From Actinomadura barringtoniae (GTDB taxonomy: Bacteria > Actinomycetota > Actinomycetes > Streptosporangiales > Streptosporangiaceae): a stretch of DNA of 64,000 nt. The notes beneath the pieces were generated by a model that worked only from the letters and a program-made list of their open reading frames with translations, had not been told where the DNA came from and ran no database searches. The stretch covers positions 310,001-374,000 of the forward strand of contig NZ_JAGEOJ010000010.1 of NCBI RefSeq assembly GCF_017573505.1, given 5' to 3'. A program made the position numbers and the translations under genes. This document shows positions 1-8,894 of this stretch, piece after piece (position 1 is the first letter of the stretch; each line of letters starts with the position of its first letter).

Positions 1-2
1 CC

Positions 3-1691
3 CTCGCCGACCTGCGCCGCTACGACCCCCGCGACGTCACCCCGGCCATGGCCAAGGCCGTATTGGAAGCACTCGGACCGGAGCAACTGCTCAAGCTCCC
101 TGCCGACCTGGCGTTCCATGCTCGCGCAGACGATTCGCTTGCGCGCGACAGTCAGGGCCTCATGTCCCTGCTGGGCCGAAGCCTGGCCGTCGCCACCACG
201 CCTGGCCGCCCCGGCTATGTGGGCGACGCCTACCTCGGGCAGCTGGTGCAGGCAGGCCGTACGAGCTGGCCTCCTGGCAGCCGGCCGCCGTACGGCATCG
301 TCGGATACCAGTCCATGTCCAGCCTGCTCGCGTCGGCAGGGGACGCGAAGTTCTCCATCCGCTTCATGCAGACCGTCGGCGCCGACATGGTCGACTACGA
401 CCGCTCCACACGGAAGCCACTGGGCGACAACCCGCTGCCCGACCTGTCCGGTGCGTTCGACGCGGACAAGACCATGAACCCCAAGGCGGCGGGCAAGGCC
501 GACTTCCTCGTTCCCCTGCTCAACGCTGCTGCGGTATCAGGCAGCGAGGGAGCTCAGGCCCTGCTCAATCATCGCCCCATGGGTCCGCACATCGTCGACA
601 GCCCGGACAGCATGCGGCTGACAAACCTTGAATACCTCTTGCGCGACCGCCGTGGGCTGTGGGGCCAGACCGACCACGGCGCCGCTCTGGGCCACGCCAT
701 CCAAGTCGGCGCCATCGGCCACGACAAGGCCTCGCAGGACCTGGCGTTCCGAGCCGGCAAATACCTGGCCGATGACGCCCGCAAGTACTTCAAGGTCGAG
801 AACGACCGCATCAAGATCGAGAACAAAGACGATCTCGACGCGCTGTCCGGCCTGAGGGTCCCCATGGCCCAAGTGCTCGCCGCTCACATCACCAAGGTGA
901 ACGACATCTACCAGTCGTTCCGCTTCGGCGCCAAGACCGGCAGCACCCCCATGAACGACGCCGACATGGACTACCTCCTGCTGGAAGTCACACGCGACGG
1001 CAACGCGTACGACACCCTCCTCAAGTCCCAGATCGCGCACGCCAAGGTGGCCATCGACAAGTCAGTCGCCAGCGGCTCGAAACACCTCGACAGCACGATC
1101 GTCGCCGAAGGCTGGATGTTCGGCCACCTCATCGAGGCCCGTAACCAGTCCGTCGAAGGCGAAGAAGCCCGCCTAGCCGCAGACCTGCAGCGCATGGAGG
1201 GCTACATCTCGATGGGCGTCGGCTTCGCCGCTGACAAGGTCGGCGAGGGCATACCGACCGGCGCCCCCGGTGCAGGCGAGGCGTACACCCTCCTGGTCGA
1301 TCAAGTTCAAGACCGCCTTACCGGCTGGCTCGCTCAGCGCATGGTCGACAAGCCCGACGACACAATCCTTGCTCCCAAATCCAACACCGAAGCCGTAGAG
1401 AAGCTCTTCAACCAGATGATCACCGCGTCCGAACTCGCTCATGGTCAGCTTTCCCACGAGGACCTGAACGGACAGCCATTCGCAACCCACGGTCCGCACT
1501 CGAAGATCCTTCCGCTGGAGTCAATGAGTGGAGACCAACTTGAAGCGCTGCTGCGGTGGGTGAACCTGCGCACTGGGCTCAACGCGTTGTCAGGTGACAT
1601 GAAGTCCTCGCTCGAGCAGGGACAGGAAGAGGCGGCTGGCCACATCAAGGACTCCGAGGGACACAACATCCAACCGAGCTTTCGGCGATGA
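3..1691 (+). CDS. DUF6571-like protein, 5' end missing
   Basis: The frame is open from the first complete codon in the window, so the gene starts upstream. The ATG at 48 is probably internal, because the 15 codons before it read as family-like sequence (LADLRRYDPRDVTPA). The product looks like the large actinobacterial proteins grouped as DUF6571, often found near WXG100/type VII secretion proteins. It is mostly soluble and alpha-helical in character, with no membrane segment in the visible part. Repeated D/N-rich helical stretches and a charged C-terminus are visible, but no catalytic motif. Its stop overlaps the next start (ATGA), which suggests co-translation with the lipoprotein. The family name is from memory of its general look; function unknown. 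Confidence 0.72.
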   Translation, partial: LADLRRYDPRDVTPAMAKAVLEALGPEQLLKLPADLAFHARADDSLARDSQGLMSLLGRSLAVATTPGRPGYVGDAYLGQLVQAGRTSWPPGSRPPYGIVGYQSMSSLLASAGDAKFSIRFMQTVGADMVDYDRSTRKPLGDNPLPDLSGAFDADKTMNPKAAGKADFLVPLLNAAAVSGSEGAQALLNHRPMGPHIVDSPDSMRLTNLEYLLRDRRGLWGQTDHGAALGHAIQVGAIGHDKASQDLAFRAGKYLADDARKYFKVENDRIKIENKDDLDALSGLRVPMAQVLAAHITKVNDIYQSFRFGAKTGSTPMNDADMDYLLLEVTRDGNAYDTLLKSQIAHAKVAIDKSVASGSKHLDSTIVAEGWMFGHLIEARNQSVEGEEARLAADLQRMEGYISMGVGFAADKVGEGIPTGAPGAGEAYTLLVDQVQDRLTGWLAQRMVDKPDDTILAPKSNTEAVEKLFNQMITASELAHGQLSHEDLNGQPFATHGPHSKILPLESMSGDQLEALLRWVNLRTGLNALSGDMKSSLEQGQEEAAGHIKDSEGHNIQPSFRR

Positions 1692-2269
1692 GCATCATGC
1701 TGCGGGCTTTCACCGCTGGAATCGCAGTCGCAGCATTGGCGACAGGATGTAAGGAGTCTGCCTCGGATGTGCCGACGCCACCGCCCGCAGACCTGAGGCC
1801 TGTAACCGATAGCGTCCCTTACCTATGTGACCTAGTACCCGAGCAGGCATGGCGCCAGGTAACAGGGCTTACGGCAAGTGTGAACGCTAGATGGGTTAAC
1901 GGACCACAGGCAGACAATGGTCTTTGCCTTGCCGATGCGGCAGGGCTTGAGGCGCCGCTCGGGATCGAATGGACGTACAACGATGGTGAGCGCATCCTCG
2001 GCGTTCAGCAGCGAGCATGGGACGACAGAGGCGCGCACCCGATTCCGAAGGAACTTGGGCGTGGGCTTGCAGGTGTGGCACAGACCGCTGGAGGCAATCC
2101 ACGCCCCAATTTCGTGGTCGCCCTCTTCAAGTGTGGCAAGAGGAAGACGCTGATCAGCATTGACTTTGCGCCGGTGGTGCGGGGGCGGGATGCGGTTCAG
2201 GACATGGTCGAGTTCATGCGGATTGCGGAGAGGCGGTTTGGGGTGGTGCATGGGTGCACGCCTGGTTAG
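1688..2269 (+). CDS. Small secreted lipoprotein (unknown function)
   Basis: 193 residues. The N-terminus is a signal peptide ending in a lipobox, LATGC, with the lipid-modified cysteine at residue 21, so the protein is expected on the outer face of the membrane. Four further cysteines (in YLCDLV, GLCLAD, FKCGKR and HGCTPG) could form two disulfides. The overall pattern resembles DUF3558-type actinobacterial lipoproteins, but I cannot assign the family firmly. It overlaps the DUF6571-like gene by 4 bases, so the two are probably made together and may interact at the cell surface. Its stop overlaps the stop of the convergent SDR gene, leaving no room for a terminator. Confidence 0.82.
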   Translation: MSIMLRAFTAGIAVAALATGCKESASDVPTPPPADLRPVTDSVPYLCDLVPEQAWRQVTGLTASVNARWVNGPQADNGLCLADAAGLEAPLGIEWTYNDGERILGVQQRAWDDRGAHPIPKELGRGLAGVAQTAGGNPRPNFVVALFKCGKRKTLISIDFAPVVRGRDAVQDMVEFMRIAERRFGVVHGCTPG

Positions 2270-3030
2270 TTGACGGTGGGGGTGAAGCCGCCGTCTATGC
2301 GGAGGTTGGCGCCGTTGATGGAGGCGCTTAGGGGGCTGGCTACCAGGGTTACGAGGGCTGCGATTTCGTGGGGTTCGGCTAGGCGGGCTGAGGGGTTGGC
2401 CAGGGGGCCGGCTAGCAGGGTGCGGGTTGCTGCGGCGGTGTCGGTGTTGTGTTTTTGGGCGACGGTTTCGGCTAGGTGGCGGAAGTTGTCGGTGAGGGTG
2501 GGGCCGGGGCTGATGGTGTTGGCGGTTACGCCGGTGCCGGATAGGTCCTTGGAGAGGCTGACGGTGAGGTTGGACAGGGCGGCTTTGGTTGCCGAGTAGG
2601 CCGCTTTCATGGGGAGTGGGTAGGGGTGGGCGGCGCTGCTGATTTGGATGACGCGGCCCCAGCCTTGGGTGCGCATGTGGGGGGTTAGGGCGGCGATGAG
2701 GCGGACGGCGGACGCGACGTTGGTGTTGTAGAGGTCCAGCCAGGTTTCGGGGCCGCCGGCCAGCCAGTCGTCGCCTGTGGATGCGGCGGCGTTGTTGACG
2801 AGGATGTCCACGCCTTGGGCTGCGTTGATGACCTCTTGAGCGTTGGTTGTCAGGTCGCCTAGGACGTAGTCGGTGTTGAGGGCGTCTGCTGTTTCCTTGG
2901 CGCGGTCGGGGTTGCGGCCGTGGATGAGGACGGTGGCGCCTTCGGCGGTTAGGGCTTGGGCTATGGCTCGGCCTATGCCGCTGGTGCTGCCGGTTACCAG
3001 GGCGCGCTTGCCGGTGAGGTGGAGATTCAT
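2266..3030 (-). CDS. SDR family oxidoreductase
   Basis: 254 residues, the normal length for a classical short-chain dehydrogenase/reductase. The dinucleotide-binding TGSTSGIG motif is at residues 13-20, NNAA at 79-82, the catalytic Ser near 131, and the YxxxK pair at Tyr145 and Lys149. The C-terminus ends in the usual substrate-loop and IDGGF region. It is a cytosolic NAD(P)H-dependent alcohol/ketone oxidoreductase whose substrate cannot be read from sequence. It diverges from the TetR gene at 3118 with three operator-like repeats between them, so it is the likely target of that regulator. Codons are unusually C-rich and G-poor for this strand (see findings). Confidence 0.93.
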   Translation of the reverse strand: MNLHLTGKRALVTGSTSGIGRAIAQALTAEGATVLIHGRNPDRAKETADALNTDYVLGDLTTNAQEVINAAQGVDILVNNAAASTGDDWLAGGPETWLDLYNTNVASAVRLIAALTPHMRTQGWGRVIQISSAAHPYPLPMKAAYSATKAALSNLTVSLSKDLSGTGVTANTISPGPTLTDNFRHLAETVAQKHNTDTAAATRTLLAGPLANPSARLAEPHEIAALVTLVASPLSASINGANLRIDGGFTPTVN

Positions 3031-3045
3031 TGGCTCGCTTTCGTC

Positions 3046-3095
3046 GGACAGTGTGTCTTTCGATGGACAGTGTGTCTTTAGGTGGATGGTGTGTC
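3046..3095. promoter_or_regulatory. Three direct repeats, candidate TetR operators
   Basis: In the divergent SDR/tetR intergenic region, GGACAGTGTGTCTTT occurs at 3046-3060 and again at 3065-3079, and a partial copy GGATGGTGTGTC at 3084-3095. The copies start exactly 19 bases apart. Each full unit contains GACA-GTG-TGTC, an inverted repeat typical in size of a TetR half-site pair. On the minus strand the third copy includes TTGACA, so it may double as a -35 element for the SDR gene. Binding by the neighbouring TetR protein is inference from position. Confidence 0.6.
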
Positions 3096-3117
3096 AAGTG
3101 AAAGGTAGGTTGGCGGG

Positions 3118-3720
3118 ATGACGCGGAGGTATGAGCAGCGGGTGCGGGCCGAGGGCGCGGAGGAGACTCGGCGGCGGGTCCTGGATGCGGTGTACGAGAG
3201 GTTGTGCGAGGCGCCAGCCGAGCCGCTGAGTGTTGACCGGGTCGCGAAGATGGCGCGGGTGTCGCGGTCGACTGTGTATTTGGTCTTCGGGTCGCGGGCG
3301 GGGCTTTTTGATGCCCTGGGGGACGATCTGCGGCGGCGGGGCGGGTTCGACCGGGCGGTGGAGGGGCTCAGTCTGGGGGAGTCGATCCGGGCGTCGGTGC
3401 CGGTTTTTGTTGAGCACCGGGATGTGTTGAGGGTGCTCTATTCGATGGCCGCGCTGGATTCGCAGGCTGTGGGGGGTGTGGTCGAGCGGATGGGGGCTCA
3501 GCGGGCGGAGGGGTTGGCTCGGCATGCGGAGCGGTTGGAGAGAGAGGGGTTGTTGCGGGCCGGGCTGACGGTTGAGGGGGCCGTTGATGTTTTGTGGGCG
3601 GTTACCGGGTTCGAGTTCTTCGACCAGCTGTACGGGCGGGGGCTTTCGGCGGAGGCTGTTGCGGATGTGATGGCCGATGCCGCTGAACGGTTGGTCTCGG
3701 ATTTGAGACAGGTTGGGTGA
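3118..3720 (+). CDS. TetR family transcriptional regulator
   Basis: 200 residues. The N-terminal DNA-binding domain spans roughly residues 17-65, with the helix-turn-helix around SVDRVAKMARVSRSTVYLVF and the following FGSRAGLF turn typical of TetR proteins. The C-terminal helical domain (about 75-200) should bind a ligand and dimerise. It is divergent from the SDR gene with a 19-base-period repeat between them, which suggests it represses the SDR gene and itself. hutI follows 43 bases downstream on the same strand and may be co-transcribed. The ligand is unknown. Confidence 0.92.
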   Translation: MTRRYEQRVRAEGAEETRRRVLDAVYERLCEAPAEPLSVDRVAKMARVSRSTVYLVFGSRAGLFDALGDDLRRRGGFDRAVEGLSLGESIRASVPVFVEHRDVLRVLYSMAALDSQAVGGVVERMGAQRAEGLARHAERLEREGLLRAGLTVEGAVDVLWAVTGFEFFDQLYGRGLSAEAVADVMADAAERLVSDLRQVG

Positions 3721-3755
3721 GGAGGGGGTTCGTTCTGGGGGTGGCGGGTGAGATT

Positions 3756-3771
3756 GTGCTCGAGTGAGCAC
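3756..3771 (+). promoter_or_regulatory. Inverted repeat across the hutI start codon
   Basis: GTGCTC-GAGT-GAGCAC is a perfect 6-base-arm inverted repeat and contains the GTG start codon of hutI (3764) in its loop and right arm. As RNA it could mask the start; as DNA it could be an operator. No clear Shine-Dalgarno sequence precedes this start. Role unproven. Confidence 0.35.
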
Positions 3772-4903
3772 TGTCATCAGCAATATCGGGGAACTGGTCA
3801 CCAACGAGGGCGAGCCGCTGCGGGACGCGGCTCTTGTGCTGGAGAACGGGCGGGTGGCCTGGGTCGGGCAGGGCGAGCCTGCTGCGGATGAACGGTTTGA
3901 CGCGGGTGGGCGTGCTGTTCTGCCGGGTTTTGTGGATTCGCATGCTCACTTGGTGTTCGCGGGGGAGCGGGCAGAGGAGTTCGCCGCGCGGATGAGTGGG
4001 CGGCCGTACGCGGCGGGCGGTATTCGGACGACGGTGGCCAAGACTCGGGCTGCCTCTGATGAGGAGCTGCGTAAGAATGTGCGGCGGCTTGTCGATGAGA
4101 TGGCTCGGCAGGGGACTACGTGCGTTGAGTGCAAGTCTGGCTATGGGCTGACCGTTGAGCAGGAAGCGCGGGCCTTGAGGATCGCGGGGGAAGTCGCTGA
4201 TGAGGTGACTTTCCTGGGCGCGCACGTGGTGCCGAAGGAATTTGAGGGCGATACGCAGGGGTACGTGCGGCTGGTCGCCACGGAGATGATGGCTGCCTGC
4301 GCGCCGCACGCTAAGTGGGTCGATGTGTTTTGCGAGCGGGGCGCCTTTGATGGGGACCAGGCGAGAGAGGTCTTGAGGGCAGGGATTGACGCTGGGCTGA
4401 TGGCTCGGGTGCATGCCAACCAGCTGGGTTACGGGGATGGTGTGCGGGTGGCAGTTGAGATGGGGGCCGCGGCGGCGGATCACTGCACCTTTTTGAGTGA
4501 TGAGGATGTTGAGGCGCTGGCGGGGTCGGAGACTGTGGCGACCTTGTTGCCGGGGGTGGAGTTCTCTACGCGGCAGCCTTATCCGGATGCTCGGAGGCTG
4601 ATTGACGCGGGTGTGACGGTTGCCTTGGCGACTGACTGCAATCCCGGGTCTTGCTACAGCTCGAGCATGGCGTTCTGTATCGCGGTGGCGGTGCGGGACA
4701 TGAAGATGACGCCCAGCGAGGCGGTGTGGGCGGCCACGGCCGGGGGAGCCCGGGCGCTGCGCCGAGACGATGTTGGACGGCTCGGCGTGGGCGCCCGGGC
4801 TGATGTGCTGGTTCTCGATGCCCCCAGCCACATTCACCTGGCCTACCGGCCTGGCGTTCCCCAGGTGGCCGCAGTCTGGAAGGCGGGCGAACGGGTCGTC
4901 TGA
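3764..4903 (+). CDS. hutI: Imidazolonepropionase
   Basis: 379 residues; GTG start. It hydrolyses 4-imidazolone-5-propanoate to N-formimidoyl-L-glutamate, the third step of histidine degradation, in the cytosol. Amidohydrolase features are clear: the metal-binding HAH at residues 60-62 (in [16 protein letters not shown]), a later ligand His217 in RVHANQLG, His240 in ADHCTFLS, and the metal Asp291 in ATDCNPGS. Family-specific CKSGYGL and [10 protein letters not shown] segments are present. No hutU, hutH or later-step gene lies nearby, so this gene is detached from the rest of its pathway. Its last 61 bases overlap the 3' end of the convergent MMPL gene. Confidence 0.95.
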   Translation: MSTVISNIGELVTNEGEPLRDAALVLENGRVAWVGQGEPAADERFDAGGRAVLPGFVDSHAHLVFAGERAEEFAARMSGRPYAAGGIRTTVAKTRAASDEELRKNVRRLVDEMARQGTTCVECKSGYGLTVEQEARALRIAGEVADEVTFLGAHVVPKEFEGDTQGYVRLVATEMMAACAPHAKWVDVFCERGAFDGDQAREVLRAGIDAGLMARVHANQLGYGDGVRVAVEMGAAAADHCTFLSDEDVEALAGSETVATLLPGVEFSTRQPYPDARRLIDAGVTVALATDCNPGSCYSSSMAFCIAVAVRDMKMTPSEAVWAATAGGARALRRDDVGRLGVGARADVLVLDAPSHIHLAYRPGVPQVAAVWKAGERVV

Positions 4904-6930
4904 ACGGGGCGCTTCGGCCACCAGAAGCGGTCGCCCATGTCCAGGGCCAAAGTTGGGACGAGGATCGAGCGGACCAGGAACGTGTCCAAGAGGACCCCTA
5001 GCGCCACCAGGAAACCGATCTGGACCAGGAAGGTCAGGGGCAGGACGGTTAGGGCTCCGAAGGTTGCCGCCAGGACTGCGCCTGCCGCCGAGATGACTCC
5101 GCCGGTCGCTGAAAGGCCGCGGAGGACGCCCTCGTGGTGGCCGTGCTTGGTGGTCTCTTCGCGTATGCGGGACACCAGGAAGATGTTGTAGTCGACGCCC
5201 AGGGCCACCAAGAAGAGGAACCCGATCAGGACCAGCTGGATGTCCACGGACGGGAAGCCGAAGACGTGGGTGAAGATGACGCGGCTGGCCCCGAGGGCTC
5301 CGAAGTAGGACAGGATCACGGTGCCTATGAGGAGCAGGGGTGCCGTCAAGGCCCGCAGGAGTCCCACTAGGACGATGAAGACGACGGCCAGGACCAGCGG
5401 GATGACCACCTTGCGGTCGTGCGACTGGGCTCGGGACTTGTCGAGTTCGTTGGCGGTTGAGCCGCCGGTTACCGCGTCGGGGATGGCGGAGGTCGCCGTA
5501 CGGATGCGGTCGATGGTGCGGGACGCGGCCGAACTGTCGGAGGGGGAGGAGAGGATGGCGTTCAGCTTGACCAGCTTGCCGTCGGTGGAGAGCTGGGGCG
5601 GCTGAACGTTGGCGACTCCGGGGACGCTGCGGAGCGTTGAGGCGAGGCGTTCAGCGGAGGATGCAGGGGCGATGACCCGCGCGGGCTGGTCCGAACCGGC
5701 CGGGTAGTGGGCCTCCAGCATGTCCAGGCCGATCGCGGAACGCGGCGTGGACGTCATCATGTGCCGGTTGTCCAGGCCGGTGTGCATGCCCAGCGTGCCG
5801 GTCGCCAGGGCGGCGAGGATCAGCGCGGACGCGATCCAGATCGTTCTGGGGCGCTGGGCCACGCGGGCGGCGACTCGCGCCCAGAGGGAGGTGGGAGAAG
5901 GCTCGGCGGAGGCCGAGACCCCGAAATGCGGGACGCGGGGCCAGAAGACCCAGCGGCCGACGATGACGAGCAGGGCGGGCATCAGGGTCAGCATGGTGAC
6001 CAGGCCGCCGATGACGCCGATCGCGCCGACCGGGCCCAGTGCGTGGTTGAAGCCCATGTGCGCGGTGAGCAGGCAGAGCAGCCCCAGCGAGACGGTCGCG
6101 GCGGAGGCGGCGATGGCGGGTGCGCAGCGGCGGAGGGCGACGGCCATCGCGGCGTGCCGGTCCTCGTGGGTACGCAGTTCCTCCCGATAACGGGCCAGGA
6201 GGAGCATCGCGTAGTCGGTGCCCACGCCGAACACGAGGACGGTCAGGATGCTCGCGGCGCTCGGGACCACCAGCATCCCCGCGTGCTTGGCGAGCAGGTA
6301 GGCGACGGCGTTCGACACCTGCAGCGCGATCCCCGCGTTCAGCAGCGGCACGAGCCACAGGACCGGGCTGCGGTACGTGACCAGCAGGCAGAGCGCGACG
6401 ATCACTGCGGTGACGATCAGGAGGGTGGAGTCGATCTTCTTGAACGCGTCGGACGCGTCCAGCGCGTTGGCGGCCGGGCCGGCCAGCTGGGCGTGAAGCC
6501 CGGCCGGGAGACCGCGAGCGGCGCCGTCGCGGACCTGTTTGGCCTTGTCGGCCGTTCCGTCGTCGCCGATCGGGACCTGAAGCATCAGCGCCTTGCCGTC
6601 CTTGGACGCGACCGGGGGAGGGATCTGCCCGGCGGCCAAGGGCGCGAACGCCTTCCGATCGGCCTCGACCTTGGCGCGGTCGGCCACGGTGATTCCCGCG
6701 TCGCGGACGTAGATGACTATGCCGGGCTTGATCTTTCCGTCGGGGAAGCGGTCTTGGAGCTCGGCTACCCGCGTGGACTGAGCCCCGCGCGGTCCCTCGG
6801 CCGGGCTGTCCTTCTTGGTGGCGCCGGACAGCTTTCCGGCCAGCGGAACGGCCAGCATGATGATCGCTATCCAGGCGGCCAGCACGATCCATTTGCCGAC
6901 GCGCCCGGTGAGTTTGCTCGAGAGCAGCAT
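4843..6930 (-). CDS. MMPL family RND-type transporter
   Basis: About 695 residues. I start it at the ATG at 6930, which follows a strong AAAGGAGAG ribosome site six bases upstream; an upstream in-frame ATG at 6963 lacks one. The layout is the MMPL/RND one: TM1 near residues 13-33, an extracellular loop of about 130 residues, five more TM helices, a repeat of loop plus helices, and a short cytosolic tail. The segment [20 protein letters not shown] in the first half and its counterpart [16 protein letters not shown] in the second are the family's paired signature. Such pumps export lipids, siderophores or drugs with the proton motive force. A winged-helix regulator lies 123 bases upstream and probably controls it. 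Confidence 0.93.
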   Translation of the reverse strand: MLLSSKLTGRVGKWIVLAAWIAIIMLAVPLAGKLSGATKKDSPAEGPRGAQSTRVAELQDRFPDGKIKPGIVIYVRDAGITVADRAKVEADRKAFAPLAAGQIPPPVASKDGKALMLQVPIGDDGTADKAKQVRDGAARGLPAGLHAQLAGPAANALDASDAFKKIDSTLLIVTAVIVALCLLVTYRSPVLWLVPLLNAGIALQVSNAVAYLLAKHAGMLVVPSAASILTVLVFGVGTDYAMLLLARYREELRTHEDRHAAMAVALRRCAPAIAASAATVSLGLLCLLTAHMGFNHALGPVGAIGVIGGLVTMLTLMPALLVIVGRWVFWPRVPHFGVSASAEPSPTSLWARVAARVAQRPRTIWIASALILAALATGTLGMHTGLDNRHMMTSTPRSAIGLDMLEAHYPAGSDQPARVIAPASSAERLASTLRSVPGVANVQPPQLSTDGKLVKLNAILSSPSDSSAASRTIDRIRTATSAIPDAVTGGSTANELDKSRAQSHDRKVVIPLVLAVVFIVLVGLLRALTAPLLLIGTVILSYFGALGASRVIFTHVFGFPSVDIQLVLIGFLFLVALGVDYNIFLVSRIREETTKHGHHEGVLRGLSATGGVISAAGAVLAATFGALTVLPLTFLVQIGFLVALGVLLDTFLVRSILVPTLALDMGDRFWWPKRPVQTTRSPAFQTAATWGTPGR

Positions 6931-7053
6931 GAAGTGCTCTCCTTTCCATGGGAGTTCGTGCACGTGAAGACACGCTCGTGAGCGTGGTGATGCGGGCTTC
7001 CTCGGGCCGCCGAGTGCCAGCTCGGCGGCCCGGCCCTGACTGTCGCGGCGCTG

Positions 7054-7647
7054 CTACTTCTCCTCGGGTGGCCTCTCTTCCTCGTCGGTCACCTCGGGGA
7101 ACATGACCAGGCGGGCCAGCATGACCCGAGCGCCCGCAGGCGTCTGGCCGGCCGGGCGCTTGTAGCGGTAGAGCAGCGCGATGTACTCCTCGAAGAACTG
7201 CCTGGCCTCCTCGAAGGTCACCAGGATCGAGCTCTGCGAGAACAGCTCGGCGTCGCCCCACTCGCCCATCTCGTCCCGTACGAGCTGGTAGCGGGCCAGG
7301 CGTTCCATCGTGTCGGCCAGGTCGAGGCGCTTGATCTCCTCGAGCAGCGCGCGGGCCTCGTCGGTCTGGCGGCTGCGCGGCGGGAAGCGCACGTCCCGCG
7401 CCCTGGTGCGCCACCAGCGTTCGCGGCCCTTGCCCAGTTCGGAGGCCTCCTCGATGAAGCCGTGCTCGGCCATCTGGCGCAGGTGGTAGCTGGTCGCGCC
7501 GGTGTTCAGACCCAGCTTGCGGGCCAGGGTGGTGGCGGTCGCCGGGCCCTGCCGCAGCTCGCGGGCGATCTTGTAGCGCAACGGATGTGCCAGCAGCCGC
7601 AGCGTCTCCGGGTCGGAGATCTCCCGCCGTTCGGGTCGTTCGGTCAT
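7054..7647 (-). CDS. ArsR-like winged-helix transcriptional regulator
   Basis: 197 residues. The N-terminal winged helix (about residues 11-85) reads DPETLRLLAHPLRYKIARELR, then a recognition helix in LGLNTGATSYHLRQMAEHGFIEE, the usual ArsR/HTH_20 pattern. The C-terminal half is helical and acidic, ending EEERPPEEK. There is no obvious metal-binding cysteine pair, so a small organic effector is more likely than a metal. The gene precedes the MMPL exporter on the same strand, which suggests a drug- or lipid-responsive efflux repressor. A TAGGCT -10 element ends only six bases before its ATG, so the mRNA is probably leaderless. Confidence 0.9.
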   Translation of the reverse strand: MTERPERREISDPETLRLLAHPLRYKIARELRQGPATATTLARKLGLNTGATSYHLRQMAEHGFIEEASELGKGRERWWRTRARDVRFPPRSRQTDEARALLEEIKRLDLADTMERLARYQLVRDEMGEWGDAELFSQSSILVTFEEARQFFEEYIALLYRYKRPAGQTPAGARVMLARLVMFPEVTDEEERPPEEK

Positions 7648-7653
7648 GACTCC

Positions 7654-7707
7654 AGCCTAGAGTTGCACACTCTCTTTGCAAGACTGATTTGCAAAGGCTC
7701 TTTGCAT
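7654..7707 (-). promoter_or_regulatory. Promoter and operator-like TTTGCAAA repeats
   Basis: On the minus strand, TTGCAA (7681-7676), a 16-base spacer and TAGGCT (7659-7654) form a plausible promoter whose transcript would begin at or near the regulator's ATG. Superimposed are CTCTTTGCAA (7672-7681), TTTGCAAAG (7688-7696, containing the palindrome TTTGCAAA) and CTCTTTGCAT (7698-7707). The two CTCTTTGCA copies start 26 bases apart. Overlap of promoter and repeats suggests autorepression by the adjacent regulator; this is inference. Confidence 0.5.
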
Positions 7708-7757
7708 ACCTGAGGGGGAGGCCGGGACTGACACCTGCGGGTGATAGACCTGGGTGC

Positions 7758-8321
7758 GTGGCCGTCGGATTCGGGAAGCTGGAGTTCCAGCTCATGCTGA
7801 TGTGGCGGATGTACGACTTCGTGCCCGCGCACGTGGAGACCGCGCTCGGCGAGCTGGAGGTGACGCGGCAGCAGATGCGGGCCGCGCACAACCGCTGGGT
7901 GCAGATGGCCTACTCGCGTACGGCGCCGAGCGGGTTCGCCAAGTACCGCTGGGCGCTCGGCCCACCGAACGCCTCCACGAAGCGCATGTTCGGGGACCTG
8001 CCCTGCAAGGCCAGCCTCTGGGAGCTGCCCTACTGGCCCGACCTGCGCTTCGAGGTGCTGACCGCGCCGGACGGCTCCATGTGGAACCAGTGGCTGGTCC
8101 GCGCGCCCGGCGCGCCCGCGCCCGCGATCAAGGGCCTGAACGACCTGACGACCTGGTCATGCGTGGTCTCCGACGTGGGGGAGGCCTTCCCCGGCTCCAA
8201 GCATGTGGAGGGCGACGCCCCCAGCCGCTGGGGCGTCGCGTTCACCCGCGAGGGAACCGACTACATGGCCACCTTCGTGCACGGCCTCTTCCAGACCGTT
8301 CAGAAGGACATCCCGAGGTAG
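7758..8321 (+). CDS. Conserved hypothetical protein
   Basis: 187 residues from the GTG at 7758 (reads VAVGFGKLEFQLMLMW). An ATG at 7794 is the main alternative; further in-frame codons upstream look non-coding. The protein is rich in aromatic residues and Trp, has no signal peptide, no membrane helix and no motif I recognise. It is divergent from the ArsR-like regulator, sharing the repeat-bearing 110-base intergenic region, and so could be a second target. Function unknown. Confidence 0.7.
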   Translation: MAVGFGKLEFQLMLMWRMYDFVPAHVETALGELEVTRQQMRAAHNRWVQMAYSRTAPSGFAKYRWALGPPNASTKRMFGDLPCKASLWELPYWPDLRFEVLTAPDGSMWNQWLVRAPGAPAPAIKGLNDLTTWSCVVSDVGEAFPGSKHVEGDAPSRWGVAFTREGTDYMATFVHGLFQTVQKDIPR

Positions 8322-8370
8322 CCCACCCCGCCCGCCCCGCGTCACGCAGGCCGCTGTGTTGCCCATCGGG

Positions 8371-8859
8371 TTACTGGGGTGGGCCTAGGTAGCGGCGGTT
8401 GACTCGGATGAGGGGCTTTTCGCGGCGGGCTATGTAGTCGGCGGCGAGGACCTCGGCGACGAAGAGGTGATGGTCGCCGGCCTCGATGCGCTGGCGGGTC
8501 TCGCATTCCAGGGCCGCTAGGCCGTGGTCGAGGATGAGGGCGTCCGAGAGCGGGCCGCGGTGGTGGGGTTCGCCGGCCAGCAGGAGGCGGGCGCTCGGGC
8601 GGCCCTCGGCGGCGAAGCGGCCGGCGAGGGCGCGCTGGCCGGTGCTGAGGACGGTGGCGGCCCAGCGGTTCTGGCGGTCCAGGACCTCGCTGAGGTAGGA
8701 GTCGGCCGCCACGCCCGCCAGGACCATCGGCGGTTCCATCGACACCGACATGAACGAGGTGACCGTGGTGCCGAGGTCGTCGCGGCCGTCCCGCACGGTC
8801 AGCACGACGACGCCGGTGGCGAAGCCGGCGACCGCCTCGGTGAAGTCCGTGGTGTTCAT
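8371..8859 (-). CDS. Flavin reductase domain protein
   Basis: 162 residues from the ATG at 8859. The sequence has the HpaC-like flavin reductase pattern: FTEAVAGFATGVVVLTV near the N-terminus, GTTVTSFMSVSMEPPMVLAGV (FMN-binding region, about residues 30-50), ALECETRQRIEAGDHHLFVAEV, and a C-terminal KPLIRVNRRY. Such proteins reduce FMN or FAD with NAD(P)H for a partner monooxygenase, or act as small flavoprotein oxidoreductases. No two-component monooxygenase partner is adjacent. It follows sppA by 35 bases on the same strand and may be at the end of that operon. Confidence 0.92.
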   Translation of the reverse strand: MNTTDFTEAVAGFATGVVVLTVRDGRDDLGTTVTSFMSVSMEPPMVLAGVAADSYLSEVLDRQNRWAATVLSTGQRALAGRFAAEGRPSARLLLAGEPHHRGPLSDALILDHGLAALECETRQRIEAGDHHLFVAEVLAADYIARREKPLIRVNRRYLGPPQ

Positions 8860-8894
8860 CGGCGGCTCAACGTCCCCTGGCGGGTCGGGGGTGC

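Noticed and set aside
6931-6963. Upstream ATG start (6963) for the MMPL gene
   Set aside because: It would place eleven residues before the usual [10 protein letters not shown] start and spans the strong AAAGGAGAG ribosome site that serves the ATG at 6930.
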